This document shows positions 25,314-34,355 of a stretch of DNA of 64,000 bases, one piece after another. The stretch is from assembly GCA_900471515.1 (NCBI GenBank), contig UCFC01000048.1, positions 61,688-125,687 of the forward strand. The letters run 5' to 3'. The notes below the pieces were generated by a model. The model searched no databases. It saw only the letters and a list, made by a program, of their open reading frames with translations, and was not told the origin of the DNA. Position 1 is the stretch's first letter; each line of letters begins with the position of its first letter. Source of the DNA: Hyphomicrobiales bacterium (GTDB taxonomy: Bacteria > Pseudomonadota > Alphaproteobacteria > Rhizobiales > Rhizobiaceae). A program made the position numbers and the translations under genes.

Positions 25314-25987
25314 GGCTGCCCGCTGCCGGCCATGCCATGGAGTTGGTCGTGCCTGACGGCGGCCAGAGGCGATTCGACCGCCGGCAGGAAGAGCATCCTG
25401 ACGAAGGTACGCAGCATCAGCACCTGTTCGGCGAGCGTGTTCGGCTCCTTCAGCGTCTTCGACAGGACGATGCCGCCTTCCAGCACCGAAGAGACCATGT
25501 CGGCCAGCTGGTCGACATCGACGGGCTCACGCGGCGTGTAGACGGCCATGATCTCGCGGAACATGCGGCCGAAGCGGCGGCGCCAGGCCAGCACCGCGTT
25601 CTTGTTGGTCTCCTGGATCTCGCGGTCGAACAGCCGCTCGTAATAGCAGACGGTCGCGACCAGGCAGCCGGGATGGCCGTTCGGCAGGTCGGCCAGCAGT
25701 TCGGAGAGCAGTTTCAGGCCGAGCAGGAAGGATTGCAGCGGATCGTCCATCAGATCGCGCGCGCGGCTGAAAATCTCGTCGTAGATGCGCTCGTCATTCT
25801 CGATGTAGCGGTTGAGCAGGGCTTTCGCGAGTTCGTTCTTGTCCTTGAAGTGGTAGAAGAAGCCGCTCTTGGTAATGCCGGTTTCGACGATCAGTTCCTC
25901 GATGGACGTGCCGCCGAATCCCTTCTGCAGGACCGCCGCCTCCGCCACGTCGAGGATGCGATTCCGTGTTTCCTCGCCCTTTCGCAT
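25310..25987 (-). CDS. TetR/AcrR-family transcriptional regulator
   Basis: A 225-aa repressor. The N-terminal HTH is RILDVAEAAVLQKGFGGTSI then ETGITKSGFFYHFKDKNELA (residues 36-55). The C-terminal half is an all-helical ligand-binding domain, longer than in the smallest TetR proteins and containing a CLVATVCYYERLFDREI segment. A short inverted repeat with 7-bp arms sits 10 bp upstream of the ATG and may be its operator. No obvious divergent target lies next to it: the homocysteine methyltransferase 200 bp away is the only candidate. Confidence 0.9.
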   Translation of the reverse strand: MRKGEETRNRILDVAEAAVLQKGFGGTSIEELIVETGITKSGFFYHFKDKNELAKALLNRYIENDERIYDEIFSRARDLMDDPLQSFLLGLKLLSELLADLPNGHPGCLVATVCYYERLFDREIQETNKNAVLAWRRRFGRMFREIMAVYTPREPVDVDQLADMVSSVLEGGIVLSKTLKEPNTLAEQVLMLRTFVRMLFLPAVESPLAAVRHDQLHGMAGSGQP

Positions 25988-25996
25988 GTCTCCCTC

Positions 25997-26013
25997 CTGT
26001 ACCCGCGGTACAG
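25997..26013. promoter_or_regulatory. Candidate TetR operator
   Basis: CTGTACC-CGC-GGTACAG, 7-bp perfect arms with a 3-bp spacer, immediately upstream of the tetR start. The GTACC/GGTAC core is common in TetR-family operators. Confidence 0.55.
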
Positions 26014-26206
26014 TTTTCAGTGCAGCAGGATCGAGCCCGCTTCCGCCCCCGGCAGCATCGGCCCATGCAAGGGATTGATTTCAATCCGCAAAATTCGAAA
26101 CCCCGCCTAGTATACCGCAAGTCGCCTAGTTTGGCAGCAGAATAAGCGGCAGAACATGGCCATCGACGGCAGTCATTTCAGGCGCCGCGATTGGAGAGGT
26201 TTCACA

Positions 26207-27154
26207 ATGGCAAAGTACAGGCATGGGCTGCCGCAGCTTAGAGGCGGCGCCTTCATTACCGATGGCGGCATGGAGACCACGATGATCTTCCAGGAAGGCA
26301 TCGAGCTTCCGCATTTCGCCTCCTTCGTATTGCTGGCTTCCGAGGACGGAAGGGAGCGGACCAAGAATTACTATCGCCGCTATCTGGACATCGCCCGGCG
26401 GCACGGCACGGGCTTCGTGCTCGACACCGCCACATGGCGCGCCAATCCCGACTGGGGCCGGAAGCTCCACTATACGAGCGAGGCGCTGCGGGCGGCAAAC
26501 GAACAGGCCGTCGAGCTGCTGGTCGGCCTGCGCGGCAGCTATGAGAGGCCGGAGCAGCCGATCGTCATCAGCGGCGCCATCGGCCCGCGCGGCGACGGCT
26601 ACAAGGCCGGCAACATGGGCGCCGAGGAGGCGGAGGACTACCACGCCTTCCAGATCGGGACCTTCGCCGGCACCGAGGCCGATATGGTGACGGCCTTCAC
26701 GCTGACCAATATCGACGAGGCAATCGGCATTGCGCGGGCGGCAAGGGCGCATGACATGCCCTGCGCCATCTCCTTTACGCTGGAAACCGACGGCCGGCTC
26801 GTGACCGGCCGCAGCATCCAGGAGGCGATCGAGACGACGGATGCGGCCACCGGCGGGGCGCCGGCCTATTACATGATCAACTGCGCCCACCCGACGCATT
26901 TCGAAGGCGCGCTCGATCACGGCAGCGCCTGGGTGAAGCGCATTTCCGGCATTCGCGCCAATGCCTCGACCATGAGCCACGAACAGCTCGACAATAGCGA
27001 GGTGCTGGATGCCGGCGATCCTGCCGATCTCGGCCGGCGCTACCGCGAACTCGTTCGCCGCATGCCGCAGGTGCGCGTGCTCGGCGGCTGCTGCGGCACC
27101 GACCACCGCCATGTCGCGGCGATCTGCGAGGCCTGCCTGCCGCAGGCGGCGTGA
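26207..27154 (+). CDS. Homocysteine S-methyltransferase family protein
   Basis: A 315-aa zinc-dependent methyltransferase domain. It starts with the family GGAFITDGGMETTMIF and keeps the zinc cysteines: one in YMINCAHPTHF and a pair in VLGGCCGTDHRHV. Members transfer a methyl group, often from S-methylmethionine, to homocysteine. It lacks the cobalamin and folate domains of MetH, so it is a stand-alone domain. ATG at 26207 is chosen for GGAGAGG 7-8 nt upstream. Substrate is inferred from the family only. Confidence 0.88.
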   Translation: MAKYRHGLPQLRGGAFITDGGMETTMIFQEGIELPHFASFVLLASEDGRERTKNYYRRYLDIARRHGTGFVLDTATWRANPDWGRKLHYTSEALRAANEQAVELLVGLRGSYERPEQPIVISGAIGPRGDGYKAGNMGAEEAEDYHAFQIGTFAGTEADMVTAFTLTNIDEAIGIARAARAHDMPCAISFTLETDGRLVTGRSIQEAIETTDAATGGAPAYYMINCAHPTHFEGALDHGSAWVKRISGIRANASTMSHEQLDNSEVLDAGDPADLGRRYRELVRRMPQVRVLGGCCGTDHRHVAAICEACLPQAA

Positions 27155-27172
27155 CGGGGCAAACGGGAGGGC

Positions 27173-27412
27173 ATGATCGTGACGATGGTGGGGGCAACGA
27201 CGCGCCAGCGCAGCTGGCGCGATCTGTGGCTTGCGATAACAGGGCGGCGAACGCAAGCCGAACCGGGTGCGGCCGAGGAGGTGGCGCTGCTTGATCTCGA
27301 TCTTGCAGCCTTCGAGGGCCTCGACGGCCGCATGGCCTACGGGCTCCGGGCGGACCAACGCGAGGGGCGGCCATTGCGGCGCAGGCGATTGCGGGAGTTC
27401 GTCGGTTTCTGA
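27173..27412 (+). CDS. Hypothetical short basic protein
   Basis: A 79-aa frame (starts MIVTMVGATTRQRSWRDLW) filling the gap between two convergent genes. A GGGAGGG precedes the ATG but is too close for good spacing. The sequence is rich in Arg and Leu and has no domain I recognise. It may be a real small gene or chance. Confidence 0.3.
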   Translation: MIVTMVGATTRQRSWRDLWLAITGRRTQAEPGAAEEVALLDLDLAAFEGLDGRMAYGLRADQREGRPLRRRRLREFVGF

Positions 27413-27427
27413 CGATGGGAAGGCGCC

Positions 27428-28882
27428 TCAGCTTCCGGCTGCGGCGCCTTTCTTCTGCCTCGCCCTATAGCCGCTGATCTCCTCGCCGGCGGTCGGCGAG
27501 AAGCGCAGGTTCCAGAAGGTGGCGGTGATCGAAATGATCGTGACCACGATGAAGGCGATGGAGAAATCGCCGAGCTCGGGCGTTTCGACGCCGTTGAAGG
27601 CCATCGAGCCGTGCAGCGCCAGCGCGCCGATGCAGATGCCGAGCGACAGCATGAGCTGCTGGAAGGTGGTGTAGAAGCTCGTGGCCGAGCTCATCCGCTC
27701 CTGGCCGATCTCGTCATAGGCGATGGTATTGTAGGCGGTGAACTGGAAAGACATGAAGAAGGCGCTGAGCACCAGCGCGACGAAGATCAGCGGCATCGGC
27801 CAGTCCGGCCGGAAGGCGGCGCAGAGGCCGTAGCCGATCGTGCCGAGAATGCCGTTGATGACGAGGCTGCGGCGGAAACCGACGCGGCGGAAGACGGCCT
27901 TGGCGAGCGGCTTCATGAAGAGCGCGCCGAGGGCCGTGGAAATGACGATCTGGCCGGCGGCGGCGGCCGAAAGGCCGAAGCCGATCTGGAAGAGCAGCGG
28001 CAGCAGGAAGGGCTGCGCGCCCTGGGTGATGCGCGTCAGCGAGCCGGCGATGACCGAGGTGCCGAAGCTCGGCACCTTCATCAGCGAAAAATCCATGATC
28101 GGCGACGGATGCTTGCGGGCATGGCGCAGGTAGGCGATGCCGAACAGCAGGCCGATGGCGATCAGGAAGATCGAGAAGGAGCCCTGCCCTTCATGGCTCG
28201 ACAGTTCGAAGCCGAAGAGCAGCGAGCCGAGCGAAATGCCTGAGAGGATGAAGCCGATCGTATCGAAGGGGCCGGCGGCCTTGCCCTTCACTTCGTCGAT
28301 ATAGATCGACACGAAAATCATGCCGATAATGCCGATCGGCACGTTGATGTAGAAGATCCAGCGCCAGTCGAGATAGGTGACGATGAAGCCGCCGAGCGGC
28401 GGGCCGACGATCGGCCCGATCAGCGCCGGCACCAGCAGCCAGGACATGGCGCTGACCATATCCTTGCGGTCGACGCTGCGCATCAGCACCAGACGGCCGA
28501 CCGGCATCATCATGGCGCCGCCGATGCCCTGCAGCAGGCGGGCGAGCACCAGGAAGGGCAAGGTCGGCGCGAAGGCGCAGAGAATGGAGCCGGCCACGAA
28601 GACGGCGATCGCCGAGCGGAAGACGGTGCGCGAGCCGAAACTGTCGGCGACCCGGCCGCTAGCGGGAATGAAGATCGCCAGGCTGAGCAGGTAGGAGGTG
28701 AGCGCGATCGACATGGCCGGGGCATCGACGCCGAAATCGCGCGCCATCGTCGGCAGCGCTGTCGCCAGCACGGTGGCATCGACGTTTTCCATGAGCATGG
28801 CACTCGCGACAATCATCGCGATCACCCGGAAATTGGGTGCTGCGCGCCGGACCATCGGCGCATGATAAATCTGATCCGACAT
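27428..28882 (-). CDS. MFS transporter, DHA2 family (14 helices)
   Basis: A 484-aa drug:H+ antiporter-2 type exporter with about 14 membrane helices. The motif ENVDATVLATALPTMARDFG in helix 1 is the DHA2 signature, followed by SGRVADSFGSRTVF (motif A) and LLQGIGGAMMMPVGRLVLMR (motif B). FIVTYLDWRWIFYINVPIGI matches the family helix 5-6 region. It probably exports a hydrophobic compound or drug. No dedicated membrane-fusion protein is adjacent, unlike emrAB at 53-56 kb. The ATG lacks a clear ribosome-binding site. Confidence 0.9.
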   Translation of the reverse strand: MSDQIYHAPMVRRAAPNFRVIAMIVASAMLMENVDATVLATALPTMARDFGVDAPAMSIALTSYLLSLAIFIPASGRVADSFGSRTVFRSAIAVFVAGSILCAFAPTLPFLVLARLLQGIGGAMMMPVGRLVLMRSVDRKDMVSAMSWLLVPALIGPIVGPPLGGFIVTYLDWRWIFYINVPIGIIGMIFVSIYIDEVKGKAAGPFDTIGFILSGISLGSLLFGFELSSHEGQGSFSIFLIAIGLLFGIAYLRHARKHPSPIMDFSLMKVPSFGTSVIAGSLTRITQGAQPFLLPLLFQIGFGLSAAAAGQIVISTALGALFMKPLAKAVFRRVGFRRSLVINGILGTIGYGLCAAFRPDWPMPLIFVALVLSAFFMSFQFTAYNTIAYDEIGQERMSSATSFYTTFQQLMLSLGICIGALALHGSMAFNGVETPELGDFSIAFIVVTIISITATFWNLRFSPTAGEEISGYRARQKKGAAAGS

Positions 28883-29139
28883 CGTCAGGGATCACTCGCA
28901 GTGGCGCGGCAGAGCACACGGGGGCGACGGGGCCGCGGAGATGACATGGCAAAATGCCAAGAGGAGATGATTTGCTATACGCCTGCAATCATGGCAGCGC
29001 TATGTCTTTTATGGCAAATCTGCTTTGACGATCGGTAAAGACGGATCACCATTCCTTGCACTCCATTGCCCTTCGTGAAGGGCCCGCCGCGGGCCAGAAT
29101 CGGCTTGCGTGACCGCACCGGCGGGCCTACCTATGGAAG

Positions 29140-30642
29140 ATGAGCTCCGCCCTGCAGAAAAACCGGCCGGATACGGCCTTTTCCTTCGACAACAGCTATG
29201 CGCGCCTGCCGCCGCACTTCTTCGCCAGGCAGGCGCCGACGCAGGTGGCGGAGCCGTGGCTCATCAAGCTCAACGAAATGCTGGCCGAGGAACTGGGTCT
29301 CGACGTCGAGATCCTGAAGCGCGAGGGCGCGGCGATCTTTTCCGGCAACCGCGTGCCTGACGGCGCCGAACCGCTGGCGATGGCCTATGCCGGCCACCAG
29401 TTCGGGCAATTCGTGCCCCTGCTCGGCGACGGGCGGGCGATCCTGCTCGGCGAGGTGATCGACCGCAGCGGCAAGCGCCGCGATATCCAGCTGAAGGGCG
29501 CGGGGCAGACGCCCTTTTCGCGCCGGGGCGACGGGCGGGCGGCGCTTGGGCCGGTGCTGCGCGAATATATCGTCAGCGAGGCGATGTCGGCGCTCGGCAT
29601 TCCCGCCACGCGGGCGCTTGCCGCGGTGCTGACCGGCGAAGGCGTGCGTCGCGAGGAGATCCTGCCGGGCGCGGTGTTTGCGCGCGTGGCGGCAAGCCAT
29701 ATCCGCGTCGGCACCTTCCAGTACCTGGCCGCGACCGGCGACGAGGACGGCGTCAAGGTGCTCGCCGACCATGTGATCGAGCGGCACTATCCCGCCCTGA
29801 AGGCGGCGGAAAACCCCTATCTGGCGCTCTACGAAGCCGTCTGCGACCGGCAGGCGGCGCTGATCGCCCGCTGGCTGCAGGTCGGCTTCATCCATGGCGT
29901 GATGAACACGGACAATATGGCGATCTCCGGCGAGACGATCGATTTCGGCCCCTGTGCCTTCATGGACAGCTACGATCCGATGACGGTCTTCTCCTCGATC
30001 GACCAGCACGGGCGCTACGCCTATGCCAACCAGCCGGGCATCGGGCAATGGAATCTGGCACGGCTCGGCGAAGCGCTGCTGCCGCTGATCGATCCCGACC
30101 GGGACAAGGCGATCGAGCAGGCCAATGCCGTCATCAAGGCCTATGGCGAGCGTTTCCACGCCTTCTGGCTGCAGGGCATGCGCGGCAAGATCGGCCTGGC
30201 CTCGGCCGAAGACGGCGATCTCGAACTCGTTCAGGCGCTGCTGGCGCTGATGCAGGCACAGGGCGCGGACTTTACGCTGGCGTTCCGGCGGCTTTCCGCG
30301 CTGGCCGGCGATCCGGAAGCGGAGGCCGCCTTCGTCTCGAGTTTCCGCGAGCCGGCCGCTGCGGTCGAATGGCTCGCCCAATGGCGCGAACGGCTGGCCC
30401 GCGATGCCCAAGCGCCGGGCGAACGGGCGGCCGCCATGAAGCGGGTCAACCCGGCTTTCATTGCGCGCAACCACCGGGTCGAACAGGCGATCGAGGCTGC
30501 CGTCGAGGACGGCGATTTCTCGCTGTTCGAGGCGTTGCTGGCCGTACTTTCGAAACCTTATGAAGAGCAGCCGGCATTTGCCGCCTATATGGACCCGCCG
30601 AAACCCGAGGAACGGGTGCTGCAGACCTTCTGCGGAACCTGA
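29140..30642 (+). CDS. selO: Protein adenylyltransferase SelO (YdiU family)
   Basis: A 500-aa pseudokinase-fold AMPylator. Family landmarks are FDNSYARLPPHFFAR at the start, MAYAGHQFGQFVPLLGDGRA, DIQLKGAGQTPFSRRGDGRA (ATP-binding loop), SHIRVGTFQYLAA, GVMNTDNM and FGPCAFMD. SelO transfers AMP to Ser/Thr/Tyr of redox proteins such as glutaredoxin. Eukaryotic forms have a C-terminal selenocysteine; this one ends VLQTFCGT, with Cys three residues from the end. It is followed 34 bp later by a glutathione peroxidase gene, so an operon of redox function is likely. Confidence 0.94.
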   Translation: MSSALQKNRPDTAFSFDNSYARLPPHFFARQAPTQVAEPWLIKLNEMLAEELGLDVEILKREGAAIFSGNRVPDGAEPLAMAYAGHQFGQFVPLLGDGRAILLGEVIDRSGKRRDIQLKGAGQTPFSRRGDGRAALGPVLREYIVSEAMSALGIPATRALAAVLTGEGVRREEILPGAVFARVAASHIRVGTFQYLAATGDEDGVKVLADHVIERHYPALKAAENPYLALYEAVCDRQAALIARWLQVGFIHGVMNTDNMAISGETIDFGPCAFMDSYDPMTVFSSIDQHGRYAYANQPGIGQWNLARLGEALLPLIDPDRDKAIEQANAVIKAYGERFHAFWLQGMRGKIGLASAEDGDLELVQALLALMQAQGADFTLAFRRLSALAGDPEAEAAFVSSFREPAAAVEWLAQWRERLARDAQAPGERAAAMKRVNPAFIARNHRVEQAIEAAVEDGDFSLFEALLAVLSKPYEEQPAFAAYMDPPKPEERVLQTFCGT

Positions 30643-30676
30643 TTTCAGACAAATCCCATATCAGTTGGAGACAGTG

Positions 30677-31222
30677 ATGACCGACCTTCTCGACATTCCG
30701 GTCAAGACCGTTCAGGGGCGCGAGACGACGCTCAGCGAATATCGCGGCCAGGTGCTGCTCATCGTCAACGTCGCTTCCAAATGCGGCCTGACGGTGCAGT
30801 ACGAGGGGCTTGAAAAGCTCTATGCCGACAAGCGCGAGCGCGGCTTCGTCATCGCCGGCTTCCCGGCCAACGACTTCAAGGGCCAGGAACCGGGCACGGA
30901 CGCGGAAATCCTCGATTTCTGCACCAGCACCTTCGGCGTCGACTTCCCGATGTTCTCCAAGATTTCCGTCAAGGGACCGGACAAGCACCCGCTCTACAAG
31001 ACCCTGACGAATTCCGACGTGAAGACAACCGGCGAAGGGCCGATGCGCGAGCGGCTGAAGGGTGCCGGCCTTGCCGGTGACGACAACGAAATCCTCTGGA
31101 ACTTCGAAAAATTCCTCGTCGGGCGCAACGGCAAGGTCGTCGCCCGCTTCGCTCCCGACGTGACGGCGGACGACAGCCGCCTCGTCTCGGCGATCGACCG
31201 GGAGCTGGCAAAAGCGATCTAA
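30677..31222 (+). CDS. Glutathione peroxidase (Cys type)
   Basis: A 181-aa thioredoxin-fold peroxidase. The peroxidatic residue is C36 in NVASKCGLTVQYEGLE (Sec in mammals); FPANDFKGQEPG carries the conserved Gln and WNFEKFLV the conserved Trp. The second Cys in ILDFCTSTFG is the place where related enzymes form a disulfide with thioredoxin, so the reductant may be thioredoxin rather than glutathione. TTGGAG precedes the ATG. It probably shares the selO transcript. Confidence 0.94.
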   Translation: MTDLLDIPVKTVQGRETTLSEYRGQVLLIVNVASKCGLTVQYEGLEKLYADKRERGFVIAGFPANDFKGQEPGTDAEILDFCTSTFGVDFPMFSKISVKGPDKHPLYKTLTNSDVKTTGEGPMRERLKGAGLAGDDNEILWNFEKFLVGRNGKVVARFAPDVTADDSRLVSAIDRELAKAI

Positions 31223-31343
31223 AACCGCAGCCGCCGCGAGCGCCAATTGCGGCGGTTGAAAGGCAGGCCTCCCGCTCTATCTGCCTGATCGGCGTATGTT
31301 TTTCGCCATCCTCCGATCCGGCTAACCAGCGGGAGACTGCCTT

Positions 31344-33683
31344 ATGGCAATCGTCATCACCTCCATAGTTTTCGTCATTTTCGGACTGGCGCTCGGCGCC
31401 GGCGGGCTCTGGCTCGTCACGCTCGGCGGCAGCGTCTTCTATCTCTTTGCCGGCCTCATGTTCCTGCTGACGGCAGGCCTGCTTCTCCTGCGCAAGGCCG
31501 TGGCGCTCTGGGCCTATGCCGTGCTCGTGGTCGTGGCGCTTGCCTGGGCGATCTGGGAGGTCGGGTTCGACTGGTGGCAGCTCGGCCCGCGCGGCGGCCT
31601 GATTATTCTCTTCGGGCTCTGGCTGCTGACGCCCTGGATCCGCCGCCCGCTCGGTTTCCGCAGCCCGACCGGCACCTATTACGGCGCCAATCCCTGGCCG
31701 CTGGCGGTTCCGGTCGTCGCCGCCATGCTCGTCGCCCTTTATTCGATGACGACAGACCCGCATGACCTTGCCGGCGACCTGCCGACGCAATCGGTTGCGG
31801 CCAGCCCGGCCTTCGGCGGCAATGTGGCCGACGGCGAATGGCACCAATATGGCCGCACGCCCTACGGCCAGCGCTATTCGCCGCTCGACCAGATCACCGC
31901 GCAGAACGTGTCCACGCTGACGGAAGCCTGGCGCTACCAGACGGGCGACGTGAAGAAGCCCGACGATGTCGGCGAGACCACCTACCAGGTGACGCCGCTC
32001 AAGGTGGGCAACACGCTCTATCTCTGCACGCCGCACAATTGGGCGATCGCGCTCGATGCCCGGACCGGCCGGGAGAAATGGAAATACGATTCCAATTCCG
32101 GCATGAACCCGGACCGGCAGCACCAGACCTGCCGTGGTGTCACCTACTATAACGACGAGGCCGCACCGGCCGGCGAACCCTGCAAGGAGCGCGTCTACCT
32201 GCCGACCTCGGATGCGCGGCTGATTGCGCTCGATGCGGCCAACGGGCAGGTCTGCACCGGCTTTGCCGATCAGGGCGTCCTGCATCTGCAGACCGGCATG
32301 GAGTACAATCCGGCCGGCTACTATTACTCCACCTCGCCACCGGTCGCCGTGGCGGGCAAGATCATCATCGGCGGGGCGGTCAACGACAATTATTCGACGC
32401 AGGAACAGTCCGGTGTCATCCGCGCCTACGATATCGACAGCGGCGCGCTGATCTGGAACTGGGATTCGGGCAATCCGGACCAGACGGCGCCGCTGCCGGA
32501 GGGGCAGCACTACACGACGAACTCGCCGAACAGCTGGTCGGTCTTCAGCGTCGATGAGCAGCTCAGCATGGTCTATATCCCGCTCGGCAACCAGGTGCCG
32601 GACCAGCTTGGCATGAACCGCAGCACCGATGTCGAGAAATTCTCCTCCTCGGTGGTGGCGCTCGATATCGATACGGGGCAGCTGCGCTGGGTGCAGCAAT
32701 TCGTCCACCACGATCTCTGGGACATGGACGTGCCGGCCCAGCCGGTGCTGCTCGACCTGACGAAACCGGACGGAACGGCGGTGCCGGCGCTGGTGGCCTC
32801 CACCAAGCAGGGCGATATCTACGTGCTCGACCGGCGCACGGGCCAGCCGATCATCCCCTTCAAGGAAATCCCGGCACGGGGCGGGGCGATCCCGGAGGAC
32901 CGCACGGCGCCGACGCAGCCGATCTCCGACCTCACCTTCTCGCCGGAGCCGCTGCAGGAAAAGGATATGTGGGGCGTCTCGCTGTTCGACCAGCTCGCCT
33001 GCCGCATTGCGTTCCACCGCTACAGGTACGAGGGCCGCTACACGCCGCCCTCGCTGCAGGGAACGATCGTCTATCCCGGCAATTTCGGCACGTTCAACTG
33101 GGGCTCGGTCGCCGTCGATCCCGAGCGGCAGGTGATGTTCGGCATGCCGACCTATCTCGCCTTCACCTCGCGCCTCGTGCCATCAGCCGATATCCCGCCG
33201 CGCGGACAGGACGAGAAGGGCAGCGAACAGGGCCTCAACCGCAATGACGGCGCGCCCTACGGCGTGTTCATGGGGCCGTTCCTCGGGCCGTTGCAGATCC
33301 CCTGCCAGGCGCCGCCATGGGGCTATGTCGCGGGCGTGGACCTGCGCACGGGGCGCATCGCCTACATGCACAAGAACGGCACGGTACACGACATGACGCC
33401 GCTGCCCCTGCCCTTCAAGGTGGGCGTGCCGGGCATCGGCGGCCCGATGCTGACCAGGGGCGGCGTCGCCTTCCTGGGTGCAGCCGTCGACAACTATCTG
33501 CGCGCCTACGACGTGACGAACGGCCGCCAGCTCTGGCAGGCGCGGCTTCCGGCCGGCGGCCAGGCGACGCCGATGACCTATACGGCCGACGACAACAAGC
33601 AATATGTCGTCATGGTTGCCGGCGGGCACGGTTCGGTCGGCACCAAACCCGGCGACTATGTGATCGCCTACACGCTGCCGTAG
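31344..33683 (+). CDS. gcd: Membrane-bound PQQ-dependent glucose dehydrogenase
   Basis: A 779-aa quinoprotein. About five N-terminal helices (residues 1-140) anchor it in the inner membrane; the rest is the periplasmic eight-bladed propeller (GEWHQYGRTPYGQRYSPLDQ, WGDVKKPDD-like start, HDLWDMDVPAQPVLLDL, later GTFNWGSVAVDP). It oxidises aldoses to lactones and passes electrons to ubiquinone, which in soil bacteria acidifies the medium and dissolves phosphate. No pqq biosynthesis genes are in the window. Length is normal for Gcd. Confidence 0.94.
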   Translation: MAIVITSIVFVIFGLALGAGGLWLVTLGGSVFYLFAGLMFLLTAGLLLLRKAVALWAYAVLVVVALAWAIWEVGFDWWQLGPRGGLIILFGLWLLTPWIRRPLGFRSPTGTYYGANPWPLAVPVVAAMLVALYSMTTDPHDLAGDLPTQSVAASPAFGGNVADGEWHQYGRTPYGQRYSPLDQITAQNVSTLTEAWRYQTGDVKKPDDVGETTYQVTPLKVGNTLYLCTPHNWAIALDARTGREKWKYDSNSGMNPDRQHQTCRGVTYYNDEAAPAGEPCKERVYLPTSDARLIALDAANGQVCTGFADQGVLHLQTGMEYNPAGYYYSTSPPVAVAGKIIIGGAVNDNYSTQEQSGVIRAYDIDSGALIWNWDSGNPDQTAPLPEGQHYTTNSPNSWSVFSVDEQLSMVYIPLGNQVPDQLGMNRSTDVEKFSSSVVALDIDTGQLRWVQQFVHHDLWDMDVPAQPVLLDLTKPDGTAVPALVASTKQGDIYVLDRRTGQPIIPFKEIPARGGAIPEDRTAPTQPISDLTFSPEPLQEKDMWGVSLFDQLACRIAFHRYRYEGRYTPPSLQGTIVYPGNFGTFNWGSVAVDPERQVMFGMPTYLAFTSRLVPSADIPPRGQDEKGSEQGLNRNDGAPYGVFMGPFLGPLQIPCQAPPWGYVAGVDLRTGRIAYMHKNGTVHDMTPLPLPFKVGVPGIGGPMLTRGGVAFLGAAVDNYLRAYDVTNGRQLWQARLPAGGQATPMTYTADDNKQYVVMVAGGHGSVGTKPGDYVIAYTLP

Positions 33684-33756
33684 CGAGCGGCAGCCGGACA
33701 CAAGTTCCGGGCAGGATTGCCCGATCATGCTGCTGTCGTTTTTCAGGGGATTTTTC

Positions 33757-34260
33757 ATGGAAATCGGTAGCAGCCTTTCAATTTATTCCGGCCTCGGCAT
33801 GCTCTTCGAGCAGGGCAAATCCAAGGCCACACTGACCGACGAATTCGGCGGCAGCACGCGCAACCAGTCCGGCGCCGGCCTGCAGCCGAGCACGACCCCG
33901 CCGTCCATCGCCAATACGATGTGGGCGGTTCAGGCCGGCAACGAGACCTATATCAACCCGCCGTCGGATGCCGAGCGGGAAGCCAAGGCCGCGCATGAGA
34001 GCCTGGTCGACCAGTTTTCCGAATGGAGCAACATGGACCCGGCGGAATTCATCCGCGCCCGCTACCTGGAGGCCCATGGCCTGACCGAAGACGACCTGAA
34101 GGCCATGCCGGCCGATCAGCGCGAGGCCATCGAGAAAGAAATCGCCGAGCAGATCAAGCGCGAACTTGCCGGCATCGAAGATGGCGCAGACGCCAGCGAG
34201 GAACCCGCCGCCGCCCAGGCACCGGCCGCGCAGCCGGCCGAGGAAAATTCGGCCGCCTGA
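33757..34260 (+). CDS. Hypothetical protein with acidic, Ala-Pro-rich C-terminus
   Basis: A 167-aa protein I do not recognise. It starts MEIGSSLSIYSGLGMLFEQG, contains a Ser/Thr/Gly-rich disordered stretch, then a helical middle (about residues 68-138, DPAEFIRARYLEAHGLTEDD) and a tail rich in Glu, Ala and Pro. No signal peptide or membrane helix. AGGGGA is 7 nt before the ATG; a perfect terminator follows. The helical pattern EFIRARYLEAHGLTEDDLKA looks conserved and may bind a partner. Confidence 0.75.
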   Translation: MEIGSSLSIYSGLGMLFEQGKSKATLTDEFGGSTRNQSGAGLQPSTTPPSIANTMWAVQAGNETYINPPSDAEREAKAAHESLVDQFSEWSNMDPAEFIRARYLEAHGLTEDDLKAMPADQREAIEKEIAEQIKRELAGIEDGADASEEPAAAQAPAAQPAEENSAA

Positions 34261-34275
34261 TCCCGCCCCCGATCG

Positions 34276-34310
34276 AAAAGCCGCGGGCAGCGACGCCGCC
34301 CGCGGCTTTT
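34276..34310. terminator. Bidirectional terminator
   Basis: A perfect 13-bp stem (AAAAGCCGCGGGC / GCCCGCGGCTTTT) with a 9-nt loop between convergent genes; T runs occur on both strands. Confidence 0.85.
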
Positions 34311-34355
34311 GCGCGACTTGTAACCCGCGGGAGAGATTGCCGAACGCCCGGCGGC

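Noticed and set aside
28947..28959. TGGCA-AAA-TGCCA inverted repeat upstream of the DHA2 MFS gene
   Set aside because: Five-bp arms are too short to claim as an operator without other support.
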